DNA of 64,000 nt. Source: Tanypteryx hageni (lineage: Eukaryota > Arthropoda > Insecta > Odonata > Petaluridae). Both the position numbers and the translations under genes were made by a program. The stretch is taken from the NCBI GenBank assembly GCA_028673005.1, contig CM054114.1:122913307-122977306 (forward strand), in the 5' to 3' direction. Of this stretch, positions 11,411 to 22,459 are shown piece after piece; within the stretch, counting starts at the first letter, position 1, and each line of letters opens with the position of its first letter. The notes beneath the pieces were generated by a model. That model ran no database searches. It was not told the origin of the DNA and was given only the letters and a program-made list of their open reading frames with translations.

Positions 11411-12095
11411 CGCCAACGTCGAACACAACGCCGACCGTATTGGGAGGGGAACAATGGACCCTGCTTCATATTTTTTTATATAATCCCTCGCTATAGAATG
11501 GATACTTATAACGGAGTACTTCACGCTTCGGCACGGTGGCTTCAAGGGAGAAAAAGAGGGGGAGAGAGAGAGAGAGAGGGAGGACTTCCTCGAAAACCGA
11601 AAATTCAAAATTGCAGCTTCAATCAACCGCTCCAAAACTTTCGCATTATTGCGAGTTCCTGGCGCTGCTGCTCCTCTTCTTACTTTTTTATTCCTAAAAA
11701 AAAAACTTTTTATGCCTACTAAATTCGCCCCTTTTTCCAGGAGGGGTAAAAGACTTTTCGAATAATAGACTTTTCAAGCTTCGGATATTCCTTCATACTT
11801 TAATTTTCCCCCTTCATCCCACCACCGCTAATCCTTTCCATTCCTCATTTTTATCCTCATATACTCGTAAAGATAGCCAAACATGAAGTACCAGGATCTT
11901 AACACTTCTTTTTGAAGTGCGCCGAACCTAAAATTCTATTAGATTCAGAGGACGATAAAAAAACAACTGCATTAAGTTCGAAAACGATCCTGTGATGAAG
12001 GAGCATCTACATCAGTGGTCGGCAACCTATGACCCGCGGGCCAACATGTTCAGAAAGGATTACGTTTTGAAAATAAATGAGTAACTGAATTGCTA

Positions 12096-13410
12096 AATCT
12101 ACATCTACATGTTACCCTGCAATTCACCTAATTGGTGGGTGGCATGGGGTGCAATGCACCAAAACCTACCTAAATATTATCCATCGCAGGTTGAAATTTT
12201 CTATTGTGATCGCGTATTGTTCTCGGAAAGAACGAGCCTAGATAACGTCCCGTCCTACAATCGATCTCACGTATCTTATCGTCACGGTCGTTTCTACCTA
12301 TATACGTTGGTGCTTCAATTATTCCTACAACCTCGTCTTTTAGACATTCCGATCTAGATTTCTCCAGAAGCCGCAACCTTGAGTTCAATCTACGATCCTC
12401 CAGTGGTACCCAGTTCAAATCCCGCAATAATGAAGTGACGCTTTCCTTATGTTCGTACTTTTGTTTTACGAATCTGGCTGCTCTGCGCTGAACTCTTTCT
12501 AATCGAATTATGTGTCCCTTCTTGTACGGATCCCATATGCATGAGGCGTATTCCACTTGTGGTCTAACCAGTGATAAATAACATGTTTCGCGTACTTTTT
12601 CTGTAGTGTTCCGTACTATTCTACCTATGAAATCCAGTTTCTTGTTGGCCGCCACTATAACTCGACGAATGTGCATGTCCCACGAAAGATCTCGACAAAT
12701 GGTTACTCCTAAATATTTTACATACTCAGCTTGTCGAATGCTCATTTCATCTATTTTATATTCGAAACCTAAATCTTTGTTCTTACTTTGCCAGAACGTA
12801 ACTGCGGCACATTTAGTGCAATTAATTTCAATTTGCCATTCTTTGCACCAAGTTGAAATGGCTCTTAAGTCTTCACGCAGCGACTGATGGTCCTCCTTGT
12901 TTTTTATTTCTTGATATAGAACGGTATCATCGGCAAAAAGTCTAATTTTACTACGAACTACCGAGCAGATATCATTCACATAGATTAAGAAAAGTAGAGG
13001 GCCCAATACACTTCCCTGAGGAAAACCCGACGCAACTTTAACGGGGGACGAGTATCTCCCATCGATGACAACTATCTATCTGTTCTCTAATTGAGAGGAA
13101 ATATCTCACCCAACTGACAACTTTCGGATTGATACCATATTGTCCTAACTACAATTTTCAAATACGGCGCGATTTCATTAGCTAACTCTTTCAATACTCG
13201 TGCGGGTATTTCCTCCGGCCCAGGAGATTTACTTGGTTTAACTGAATGAAGTTAGAGCAGGATACCATTTTCGGAAAATATAAAATCTTTCAAGATGCAT
13301 AGGAATAGTGGTTTCACATTCATCGTCATTAGGAGTAAAGCATATATAAACATCCAGGTTTGATTTTTCATTTCATTCAAATTTTTTAATTGACCCAACG
13401 CATTTCTCCA
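12096..13410 (-). mobile_element. CR1/L2-like LINE nested in hAT element
   Basis: The minus strand reads from a degraded reverse transcriptase into the family 3' UTR. It ends at 12096 with a (CATGTAGATGTAGA) tail, which is why the plus strand starts 'atctacatctacatg'. The 5' limit is approximate. A block between the 'SPGPEEIPARVLKELA' motif and 'YGINPKVVSW' is missing compared with usual reverse transcriptases, so the copy carries an internal deletion as well as 5' truncation. It inserted after the surrounding hAT element. Confidence 0.75.
12170..13300 (-). pseudogene. LINE ORF2 reverse transcriptase, partial
   Basis: Non-LTR reverse transcriptase of the CR1/L2-like group, which copies its own RNA at a nicked target. 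Visible blocks in order: KPSKSPGPEEIPARVLKELA (fingers; about 13190-13250 after frame correction), SGFPQGSVLGPLLFLIYVND (motif 4), LFADDTVLY (catalytic aspartates; about 12918-12945), AAVTFW and YLGV (thumb), VQRRAARFV and the C-terminal FFPRTIRDHNR. The 3' 837 bp is open from about 13006 to the stop at 12170. Upstream there are frameshifts and a deletion, and no endonuclease domain is present. Inactive. Confidence 0.8.
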
Positions 13411-13454
13411 AAACCTTTTATTGACCCGCCATCAAAAAAGGTTGCCGACCACTG

Positions 13455-13870
13455 ATCTACATGATACCCTTAAAGTCACCTTTAAGGTGGATGGCAGGGG
13501 GTGCAGTGCACCTAAGATCGCTAGATTTCCAGGAACCAAATAATATGAAAGCGCCTTGATATCGTTAAAGTGGACTATAATTGAAGAAGGAACCGTTAAA
13601 AAACCGCAGACTACAATATAGACTTAAGCCGAGGGGGGGGGGGGGGGGGGAGGTTTGCCGATCTTATCAGGAATCCTATGCATTTCGGAAGGCACGATAA
13701 TGAGGATAAGCTTCGCGATATGTCGTAGGATGGAGCGATATAAAGGATCGCTCTTTCCCAGGATGATTAGGAATTACAATAGGAAAGCGTTAAAGTGGGA
13801 TTTATAGGGACATGTCTGGTGCATTGCACCTCCTGCCATCTACCACTAAGGTGGCTGATGTAAAATTGCG
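13455..13870. mobile_element. two opposed LINE 3' end fragments
   Basis: Directly after the hAT target duplication, 13459-13520 is a minus-strand LINE tail ('gatacccttaaagtcacc', 'ggcagggggtgcagtgcacc'). From about 13560 to 13865 a plus-strand copy follows, with degraded 'FPRMI.NYNRK' coding sequence and the 3' UTR ('ggtgcattgcacctcctgcc'). A run of 18 G lies at about 13625-13642. Confidence 0.6.
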
Positions 13871-14260
13871 ATGCTAATACAGTGGCAGAGCTTTTGAGTG
13901 AATTGAGTCGGCAGAAAATGAAGTGCTGGAGAATGTAATAAAATACGGAACATCTTTGAAAATTTTAGGAGCCGCAAATTTGTTGAGGATCTACACGATC
14001 TAGTTGTTCCCACTGGTACTCACGAGCGCCAGAAAATGGCCAATAATAATGCATACGAAAATACGTAGAAATAACTGCTAGCACCGACAGGGTGTCATAT
14101 AGATGTACTACGTGTCATTCGTCCCAGATGCGATAAGACAAACACACAGAGATTTTAATTTTAGTTTAAGTCTAGATAAATAACAACCTCAGTCGTACGC
14201 CATCGGCGGCTTGTAGGGTAACAACGTAAATGTACTGTCTCGGATTATCATGCATATGCA
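13871..14260. other. unassigned DNA
   Basis: Nothing recognised apart from a short LINE-tail-like word ('gtgtcatatagatgtac') near 14092. Confidence 0.4.
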
Positions 14261-14680
14261 CAGCTATCTATTTTAGCACCCGGGGAAAACTACCAAATAT
14301 ACACCCCCTCCATAAAAAAATCTCTAATACCTATATGGATTTGGGGCGAACAATTAATAAAGAAAAATAAACTATAAATGATATAATTTCTTACTATAAA
14401 TGTACATAATTTAAATACATAATTATAAATATAATTAGGTACATACATAATTACACACATACATAATTTAAATACAGAAATTATAAATATTAAAGTTATT
14501 CTGTGATTTTAATGCAGCAAACCCATCAATAGCATCATCGAAATTTATAGTTTCTGCTATGCGTAATGTCTGGAACAAGTATAGTAGTGAAATCTCCCGT
14601 CCTTGTGAAATGCACAACTTGCCTTTAACAATTTCTGCGCCCCTTCTTTAGTTACGCCAGGGGCAGATGCCCCGCCCTTG
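14261..14680. mobile_element. hAT MITE, same family as 16065-16487, ends decayed
   Basis: Over about 420 bp it matches 16065-16487 closely and in the same orientation ('ctaatacctatatggatttg', 'aaacccatcaatagcatcat', 'cgtaatgtctggaacaagta'). It has extra internal AT-rich duplications ('acatacataatt') but lacks the intact CAGCGC end, so it is an older copy. Confidence 0.7.
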
Positions 14681-15139
14681 TTATAAGAATATACTTACTA
14701 TAAGTTTTCATTCGCATGGTAGTCCCAATTATGAAGCAGGTTATTGAAAATAAGTGTTTGTAAGTTCAACGATCAAACTGATCAATTTATTGCTAGGAAA
14801 ATAAGAATTAGCAATCGATATATTATGCACAAAATTTATATTTTTTCTTAGCGGTCACTATGTCGGTGCAGTTTTTGCGCAAGCGAACACGTTATGTAAC
14901 GCAAATGCCTTTCACCGTTAAATTTTTGCCGAACTTTCAACCAAACGAGCCCATTTTTTTATTTCGACAGAACATTATATCATTACAAATTCCGAGCGGG
15001 GATGCGCATTTTCATTTTCACGTCTTCCCTCCAGTCCACCATAGCCTCAGTTGCTACACCATTAAATTCGAAATGGCTGACCACTTCTAAAGTCCATTTT
15101 CTCCACGGGCGATTTGCACCGGAAAGCAGTAGGACACGT
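14681..15139. other. unassigned DNA
   Basis: No gene recognised. Confidence 0.4.
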
Positions 15140-15235
15140 CATCTACATCTACGGATCTAAATCCACATGTTGTCCTGCGATTCACTAAAGCGGTTGGTGG
15201 CAGGGGGAGCATTGGAAAAAATGCTACCAAATAGT
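15140..15235 (-). mobile_element. LINE 3' UTR fragment
   Basis: 'catctacatctacggatc..ccacatgttgtcctgcgattcac' with 'ggttggtggcagggggagca' is a diverged minus-strand copy of the resident LINE tail and 3' UTR. Confidence 0.6.
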
Positions 15236-16056
15236 TTTCTTCTAATGACGCGAAAATGGACACCCACCGAGACGCGTCATGCGCCCACTGACAATGAGTC
15301 TTTCCAGCAGTTGGGGATATTTTTTTGCCTGTGCGAAATCTAACCATTGGATCGAATATCTCGATCCCTTTCTTAATCGAGGGAATTTTCGAACTTCTTT
15401 CCAGCTGTCATCCCTTCCCTTCGGCCAGACCACCCACTAGCTATAGGTCTACCGCGACCAAAAGAACATTTTGGGTGTACTGGGGGTGTGGCCTAATCTC
15501 TCACTCCTCTAGGCATCCTCCCCTCTCGCCCTTCCTTACCGCACGGGCTGTCGCTGTCTCGGTCCTTTTCTAACAACACTGTTGCCAAATATTCGCAAAA
15601 CTTCGTCTAGGCAGTGAAATGTAAACAGTTAAAACTGACAACCTAAGGAGGAGAATGATGGGCTAGCGGTGGGGTGGGGGTAGTCAATATGACGTGACGG
15701 AGGAAGTTCCCCTCCGTGCGCGGCCGAAATCCGTGTATGTTCATATGAATGAGACAGACCTATACTTCATTTCCCTCTTGAACTTTGCCATTTACCTCCC
15801 ACCTACCTACCTACTTGCCCGCTCCCACCTCTAGCTAATCATTTTTTCCTCCAATTCCCTAGCACATAATTGAGTTTCTAAAGGCGCACGATAAAAGTGA
15901 CTAAGAAAATGGATAACGAAAAATGCGAGTTTTTAGAAAAGAATGAGAATACTAATGACATAGAAGAAAGCGAGCAGGGTCCTTAACAAACTTTAAGTGT
16001 TCGTAAAACTTTAAACCATGTAAGATAGAACAACGCAGAAACGATTTTAAATATCA
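15236..16056. other. unassigned DNA
   Basis: No gene recognised. Nothing repetitive was noticed beyond a short 'cctacctacctac' run near 15802. Confidence 0.4.
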
Positions 16057-16064
16057 TCTACATC

Positions 16065-16487
16065 CAGCGCTGTAACTAACTATTTTAGCACCCGGAACAA
16101 ACTACAAAATATATAAAAATTCTCTAATACCTATATGGATTTGGGGCGAACAATTAACAAATAAAAATAAACTATAAATGATATAATTTCTTACTATAAA
16201 TATACACAATTATAAATATAATTACATACATAATTACACATAATTTAAATACAGAAAGTATAAATATTTTAATAATAAAGAGTTATTCTGTGATTTTAAT
16301 GCAGCAAACCCATCAATAGCATCATCGAAATTTATAGTTTCTGCTATGCGTAATGTCTGGAACAAGTATAGTAGTGAAATCCCCCATCCTTGTGAAATGC
16401 ACAACTTGCCTTTAACAATATTTGCGCCCCTTCTTTTGTTACGCCCGGGGCAGATGCCACGCTTGCCCCGCCCTAGTTACGGCGCTG
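16065..16487. mobile_element. hAT MITE with TIRs and 8-bp TSD
   Basis: The left end CAGCGCTGTAACTA and the right end TAGTTACGGCGCTG are inverted repeats with one mismatch. Identical 8-bp TCTACATC copies flank it (16057-16064 and 16488-16495). The inner right end has 'cccggggcagatgccacgc', a word common in hAT elements of animals. It is 423 bp with no transposase, so non-autonomous. Confidence 0.85.
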
Positions 16488-16495
16488 TCTACATC

Positions 16496-16605
16496 TACAA
16501 AATTCAACCTGCGATAGACAATCTTTAGGTAGGTTTTGGTACATTGCTCTCCCTGACACCCACCAATTAGGTGAATTGCAGGGTAACATGTAGATGTAGA
16601 TGATA
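16496..16605 (+). mobile_element. LINE 3' end fragment
   Basis: 'ttcaacctgcgatagacaat' encodes the ORF2 terminus (FQPAIDNL, stop), followed by 3' UTR ('cacccaccaattaggtgaat') and the 'catgtagatgtagatg' tail. The hAT at 16065 sits immediately upstream. Confidence 0.7.
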
Positions 16606-16790
16606 TCTAGAAAGTCACCATTTCGGTGGATGACAGGGGCTGCAGTGCACCATAAGTCCCTAGTTTTCTTACATTATATCTACATGATACCCTGCAAGTC
16701 ACCTTTTCCTATTACATTCTCTTATCGTCCGTAGGGTAAAACTATCCTTTATATCGCTCCGTCCTATCCCAAAGCTCAAGGTTTCACTTT
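16606..16790 (-). mobile_element. LINE 3' end fragments, inverted
   Basis: Minus-strand 3' UTR words ('ggggctgcagtgcacc', 'atctacatgataccctgcaa') and a degraded 'cctttatatcgctccgtcct' from the ORF2 C-terminus ('DRTERYKG'). Confidence 0.6.
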
Positions 16791-16959
16791 TATTAATGAC
16801 GTCGTTGATATTATTGCAATTGTTGTAGTTATTGCCAATATTGAAAATATTGGCAATATCAAAACTTTATTATTTTTAGCCTTCTTTCCAAATAATGGAA
16901 AATTAGTCTTATGAGATCGCCTCGCTGTTCGTGCATGCGTACCCCTAACATCTTATTCA

Positions 16960-17460
16960 TGAATAACCGATTTTCATGAAACTTGGTGTAAGGCTAGTGC
17001 TCTGGGAAACTACCTCCGGGCCATAATTTATATTCCGAAATGACAGGTCCCGAGTTCGATTTCGGGCGAGTTATTTTTCCATTTGATTTACATGGTTAAT
17101 CTAAAATTCGTCGGGCAGAGAGTTTTTATTTTGCATTTTAAAATATTTTAGAATTATGATATCGAAGTGGGATTTGTACTGCTCTAAGGCGGAAAAGGGG
17201 GCGATTCTTATTCTTATCACACGATTTTTATTTCCGATCGTATTAGTTTTAATTTCTCTCAAAAACTTTCGTTTCGGCGTTTTGAAAGTAATTTTTTCGA
17301 TTTGTTGCTATGGTGATGATTATTGCCGAACTCGGCCGAGTGCACATTACAGCCGTGTTTCGATTCATAGCTATCGAGGTAACAATCGACCCTTAAGTCA
17401 ATTCATACCAATCGGAATCGCGGCGAAAAATATGAATGCTACATATTGTTGTCAGTAACC
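16960..17460 (+). repeat. dispersed repeat family with copy at 61480-61900
   Basis: The word order matches 61480-61900: 'ttttcatgaaacttggtg', a tRNA-B-box-like 'gagttcgatttcgggcgag', 'catttgatttacatgg', 'aaaatattttagaattatga' and 'tttgtactg'. Both copies lie in the same orientation and show clear divergence. The B-box-like word could mean a SINE-type origin, but no A box was found. Confidence 0.55.
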
Positions 17461-18122
17461 ACACTGACTCTGTAAAGAAAACAGCGCTTCTTGTGTAATT
17501 CTTACGGCATATTTGGTGAGAGAATTTTGTTTTTGGTTTTTGTTGGTCTTGAATTTTTATGTATTAAAATTGTATTGAAAGGCAAGTAGGCGGATTAGTT
17601 CTTTCCAGAAATACTTGTTATAATTATAGTATAAATTATGTAGAATTGTTATTATTATCATTACAATGTTTTCTTAAAATTCTAAAAATGTAACCTTTTA
17701 TCTCCAGTGTAGTGTAAAATGATGCCAACAACTGAAAGTGAACGATGTTTCGTGGCCAGCTGAATTAAAAGCTGCCAGATATCTATTAAAAAAGAATAAA
17801 AATAATCTTTAAGAATCGGCCTTTATAAACTTATTTACTATGTCGTTCTATCTTATCTTGTTTGAAATTCATTAACAATTAAAAGTGATAAAGAGCTTTA
17901 TAATCTTATTTATTTATTTACTAAAATAGGCTCACATACAGCGTTATCGCCAATTTACAGTGAACATGGTAACAATAAAATATAATATATAAAATATAAT
18001 TAGGTAGAAACAAGCAGGACAATGAACACCAATTAATTACAAGTAATGTACAAAAAAATTATAAAAACATTATTTCATCTATTTACAAAAATAGTACTCA
18101 GTGCTGCTTTTAAGGAGTTATA

Positions 18123-18123
<1 letters not shown>

Positions 18124-18149
<26 letters not shown>
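18124..18149. repeat. (GA)n microsatellite
   Basis: About 13 uninterrupted GA dinucleotides. Confidence 0.9.
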
Positions 18150-18154
<5 letters not shown>

Positions 18155-19317
18155 TCAATATTTGGCGGCAAGGAATTTAAAAGGGAGGGAAGTCGATAGA
18201 AGAGAGCATTGGGCAAGAGAAATTTTAAATGAAGGAACATTAAGTAAGTGGGTAGATCTAGTAACTTTTGATGGAACTCGGAAATTGAGTAAGGTGACTA
18301 ATTCAGGACTGTCATTAATAGAGTTTAAAGTATTGTATATAAGAGAGAGATCGGATTTAATCGGGGTAGCTCTAAGGTATTTAAGGGAGAGGGAGGACAG
18401 TATAGCAGCAGTAGAGGCATGGCGAAAAGAGGGCACACGGGTTTTTACAATTTTTAAAAACTTGATTAAGAGAAGAAACGTTGGAAATGGCAGACATGGA
18501 CCATATTGGAGAGCAATAGGATATAACTGGAAGGACAATTGTGGTAAAATAGTTTGAGTGATGCAGGATCTCTAATGTCAGTAAAACGGTATATAATGCC
18601 TAGGAGAGACATAGCCTTCTTTTTAATATTAATAATATGCTCACCATAATTCAATTTACTGTCAGTAATAACGCCAAGATCTTTTTGCGAAGAAACTCTT
18701 GTCAATGGGAAAGAATTAATTATATAATTGTAATTAACAGGAAATTAGCGGAGAGAAATTGACATCACGTTACATTTAGAAAGATTTAGTTTTAACTTCC
18801 AAAGATTACACCATTTCGTGATCTGATTTATAGCCTGCTGGAAAACCAACCAGTCATTTATTGTGTCAATTTCTGTAAATGATTTGCAGTCATCAGCAAA
18901 GAGTAGAGAATGGATAGGAGAAGAGTGTAATAGAGCAGCCAAGTCATCAACATAGAGTGTAAAAAGGTAGGGTCCAAGGACACTACCTTGGGGAACACCA
19001 GATAGAACAGCAGACCATTTAGAATACGACCCAGGTAAAACAACACGTTGGATCCGATTTTTAAGGTAACAACTATCAAGTAGTTTGAGGAAATTACCAT
19101 GGATGCCAAACCGATGTTTGAGCTTATGGAGAAGAAGGGTATGGTCTATGGAGTCCAACGCTTTTGAGAAATCTAAGAATACCGAATCTAATTGTGATTT
19201 GTTAATTAGAGCATTTACTGAATGGTTTTGGAAAATGGCTAAGTTAGTTAGACAGGAACGATTTGGTAAGAATCCATGTTGGTTAGTGGACAAGTACGGG
19301 GAAGAAAAATAATACAA
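18155..19317 (-). pseudogene. Jockey-like reverse transcriptase, partial
   Basis: Non-LTR reverse transcriptase. The open part (19317-18745) has NQHGFLPNRSCLTNL (fingers), VFLDFSKALDSIDH (motif with a catalytic aspartate), LSGVPQGSVLGPYLFTLYVD and LLFADDCKSF (the FADD catalytic pair), then LNLSKC. An in-frame stop follows at 18745. The same frame then resumes with TRVSSQKDLGVITDSKLN (thumb) to about 18570, after which a frameshift leads to the C-terminal SPELVTLLNFRVPSKVTRST block (18155-18538). No endonuclease domain remains; inactive. Confidence 0.8.
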
Positions 19318-19384
19318 TCACCTTGTATCGAGAGATGCGTGAATTGCAGAAACTTTTAAAGAGAAAAGCTATTATTTCAATTTA

Positions 19385-19690
19385 AAATTTATACCCTGCT
19401 GTGCGCCAAGGTGTGTGGCAGGGAGTGGCAAGCACCGCCTATTTCCAAATGGTGTTGATATCATTCCTGTTGACTCTTCTAATTAGGCGGGGATAGAAGG
19501 ACGAAAAGTATCTCTCGGTCCTGGCACTAATCTACATGAATGATCTTCTGTGCTGGGGCCGTATTGATCAACAGCAGATGCAGAAATTGAAAATTAATAT
19601 ATTCTGCATCGAAATTTTTTACGCAGAAATTTACCAAACTGGTAGGTGGCAGGGGGTATCACTGCACCACATCTATGCTCTATCGAAAAA
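19385..19690 (-). mobile_element. LINE 3' UTR fragments
   Basis: 'accctgctgtgcgccaaggt' and 'gtgtggcagggagtggcaag' followed by 'ttgactcttctaattaggcg' resemble the 3' region of a CR1-type LINE distinct from the main family. At 19640-19680 'ctggtaggtggcagggggta' is a second scrap. Confidence 0.4.
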
Positions 19691-19699
19691 AAACTCAAA

Positions 19700-21830
19700 A
19701 ACCCTGTCTGCACCTAGGAAGAATTATAAAAAAGCCTTTCGGAAAAAAAGTAAAATGGCACAGCGACTTTGGAGACGATTAATGACAGCAACGAACCCGA
19801 AATATTTCATGCGAGGAACGAAAAGGCATCTGGGTCATAAATAAGAAAGCCACTATCAGAAGAAAAACTGTGAGCTTTCTCCGTTTTTGCGGGATATTCC
19901 GCTTGATTGGCTGCATCGAATGTACGACTTCCAGATTCGAGAACGTTACATTTACGACGGCACTACCTCCAGCCCGAGGCGAACATACTTTTACTTCATA
20001 TGGTGGAGCATGGTATGGCGTTCCTTCTTCAGCTTAGTCTAACTTGAGCTCTGACAGAAAAATATAATGCGAAGCCAGAACAGGCGCCGAAGTCATGCGT
20101 CATGCGATAACGTTGCAATTCAGCACTTGGCATGAGATTTCATTCAGAGATCCCCATTCTTAATTTCTTCTTGGCAGTCAGAGATCAAGTTGTACTATAA
20201 TTGTTTTACGAAGACGAATTCCCACCGGATTCGTAGAGAACGCGCGATGGATGAAAACGTGCTACTCATAAAAGTGAGCCTTTTCCTACATTTACGATGG
20301 GTTTCTTTTTAAACCGACGCAACCAAAGAATTCCCGTTTCCCGTTTCGGTTTTCGTAATTTTATTTTTTTCGCAAAATTCCTCGCTGTTAAACTAGGAGG
20401 AGGATTTAAAAAAAAACGTTCCATCCTTGTTTTTTTATTTTGAAATATACATAAGAAGCCGTCCCAGTTCCAGAAAAGAATAACAACTTTTCCGTCGACG
20501 TCATGATTCATTCAAGACTTTCTCGCAGGTTTACGACCGCCATATAAAACCATTCTTTTGTCTTCGGGAGGAGGAGAAAAAGTGATTCTTTTCGAGACGA
20601 GAGCGTTTCCGCGTTTTATTTCTTTCGTTCCTTCCTTCGCCTTTTACCTCTGCGATTCCGCAGAACTAGACGGACCCAGAAAATTTTTTCGAGGCACTTG
20701 AATTGCTTTATGCCTTATGCCCCTTAGTGAATAAAAAAAGGCTATTGAGAGATTTAGACCGGGTGTAGTTCTTCACGACCTGAGGAGCGCTTTATCTCGC
20801 CGGAATTACGCCGCGGCGCGCGAGGTTGTACGGCGACGCGCGAAACCACCACATTTTCATATTGTTTTGTAAACTACAACATAATCTATTCGAGCGGGCT
20901 TGTTCGTCGGCATTAGCAACAGCAGTTACGACTGTATGGCAATTAACCTGACTCCTGAAGAGAATACAATGCACGACGATCGAGCGACAAAACGAGAAAA
21001 AGGAAATAAGAGTATTATTCATAAACATGGATAAAATTATCGCGTTTTTTCCTACTATCAAATTCGGTAATAATTTTGTGTTTTATTTCGCTAAGAAGAT
21101 TTCTCCTATTCAATTTATTGACGAACCGAGGAGAATTTGGAATTTGATCACATGCGTAAATATGGCTTATATTATTTTTATGTGGTAATACCGTCACATA
21201 TACGTCCACAAAAGCCTCGCTTTTAAGCGGAATCAATGTGAAAATGTACGCTCCAAATTTCAGCTTTACGTCTATTATACCTTCAGAGATATTTAAAAAT
21301 TTTTGTAATGGGTTCCCATCCAAACCTGTATATTTTTAAAAACTCAAATCTAAAGAAAAACAACTGACACTAGTAGGGAAATTTACTCTCCAAGTCTTAG
21401 CTGTCTATCGTGAAACTACAAGACCATTGTTTTAAACGCGCTAAAAATTCCCGCCCAAAAAGTAAATGAGGAAAAGTCATATCCCTAAGTACATAGATTG
21501 TAGGTAGATCGCTAAGGAGCTTTCCACTTAGCAACCAACTTCGTTCATAACAAAAACGCCCGCGGCCTCAAGTCATCTATTCGTATTGCATGACTTTCTC
21601 ACGTAGTTATTAGAATAGCAATGAGATTCTCGCGATTAATGCATCAATCAAAACAAAACGTTGCGACGGAAAAACGCAATTTTAATCGCATCACTCGAGT
21701 TTCCCGAGTATGACTCGGGCTGACTGGTCCTTCTACAAAATGATTTGCCCGACTCTGCCTCGGGCAACCTGTTTTGTGTACATGATTTTCTCTATGTATC
21801 AGTTAACGAACGTATCATATAAAAGGTAAC
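19700..21830. other. unassigned DNA
   Basis: No gene, RNA or element recognised in this 2.1-kb stretch. Open frames of up to about 100 codons have no family motif. Confidence 0.45.
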
Positions 21831-21839
21831 GTAATATAA

Positions 21840-22240
21840 TTCAATTAGAAAGAGTGCAGCGCAGAGCAGCCAGATTCGTAAAACAAAAGTACGAACATAA
21901 GGAAAGCGTCACTTCATTATTGAGGGATTTGAACTGGGTACCACTGGAGGATCGTAGATTGAACTCAAGGTTGCGGCTTCTGCAGAAATATAGATCGGAA
22001 TGTCTAAAAGACGAGGTTGTAGGAATAATTGAAGCACCAACGTATATAGGTAGCAACGACGGCGATGTGAGATCGATTGTAGGACGGAGCGTTATCTAGG
22101 CTCGTTCTTTCCGAAGACTATACGAGATCACCATAGAAAATTTCAACCTGCGATAGACAATCTTTAGGTAGGTTATGGTGCATTGCACCCCCTGCTACCC
22201 ACCAATTAGGTGAATTGCAGGTTAACATGTAGATGTAAGA
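21840..22240 (+). mobile_element. CR1/L2-like LINE, 3' end fragment, young-looking
   Basis: An open C-terminal segment (21854-22099) has VQRRAARFVKQKYEHKESVT and NWVPLEDRRLNSRLRL, nearly identical to the LINE nested at 12096-13410. A small disruption follows ('DVRSIVGRSVI'), then FQPAIDNL, a stop, the 3' UTR with 'ggtgcattgcaccccctgct' and the 'catgtagatgtaag' tail. The close match to the 12.1-kb copy suggests these are relatively recent insertions. Confidence 0.8.
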
Positions 22241-22455
22241 AAACTAGGAACTTTTGGTGCACTGCTGCCCCTGCCATCCACCAATAACAAGTCTCCTCGA
22301 TCATTTCACCTACCATCTACCGAAACGGAATGTAGCCACAGACCACCAGCAGTCACGTTTCTGTAGTTGAAGTTTATTGTAAATTTCCAACCACTAATCT
22401 TTTGGACCGTGGCTACTGTCGCATCTTCATAACGATCCCCAAATCTATTCTCTTT
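22241..22455. other. short spacer with LINE tail scrap
   Basis: 'ttggtgcactgctgcccctg' at about 22255 is another LINE 3' UTR scrap; otherwise unassigned. Confidence 0.4.
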
Positions 22456-22459
22456 TTAA

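Larger units (their letters stand above)
12013..13454. mobile_element. hAT-type element interrupted by a LINE
   Basis: The ends are perfect 16-bp inverted repeats: CAGTGGTCGGCAACCT at 12013 and AGGTTGCCGACCACTG ending at 13454. They are flanked by identical 8-bp copies of ATCTACAT (12005-12012 and 13455-13462), the signature of hAT transposition. The outer 80-odd bp on the left have 'gacccgcgggcc' words typical of the MITEs in this window. Most of the interior is a separate LINE insertion on the minus strand, so the original hAT MITE was probably only a few hundred bp. Confidence 0.85.
17910..19320 (-). mobile_element. Jockey-like LINE, 5'-truncated
   Basis: The minus-strand element runs from a truncated reverse transcriptase (about 19317) to a 3' tail of TAAATAAATAAATA at 17910-17925 on the opposite strand. 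Its last 3' UTR segment ('gccaatttacagtga' on the plus strand) matches the end of the copy at 29175-29726, which shows both belong to one family. A (GA)n run interrupts it at 18124-18149. Confidence 0.8.

Noticed and set aside
10886..11635. Several overlapping open frames on both strands
   Set aside because: Low-complexity CT-rich sequence; no conserved residues.
12100..22250. CRISPR-like repeats from recurrent 'catctacatgttaccctgca' words
   Set aside because: They are dispersed LINE 3' tails in both orientations, without regular spacing.
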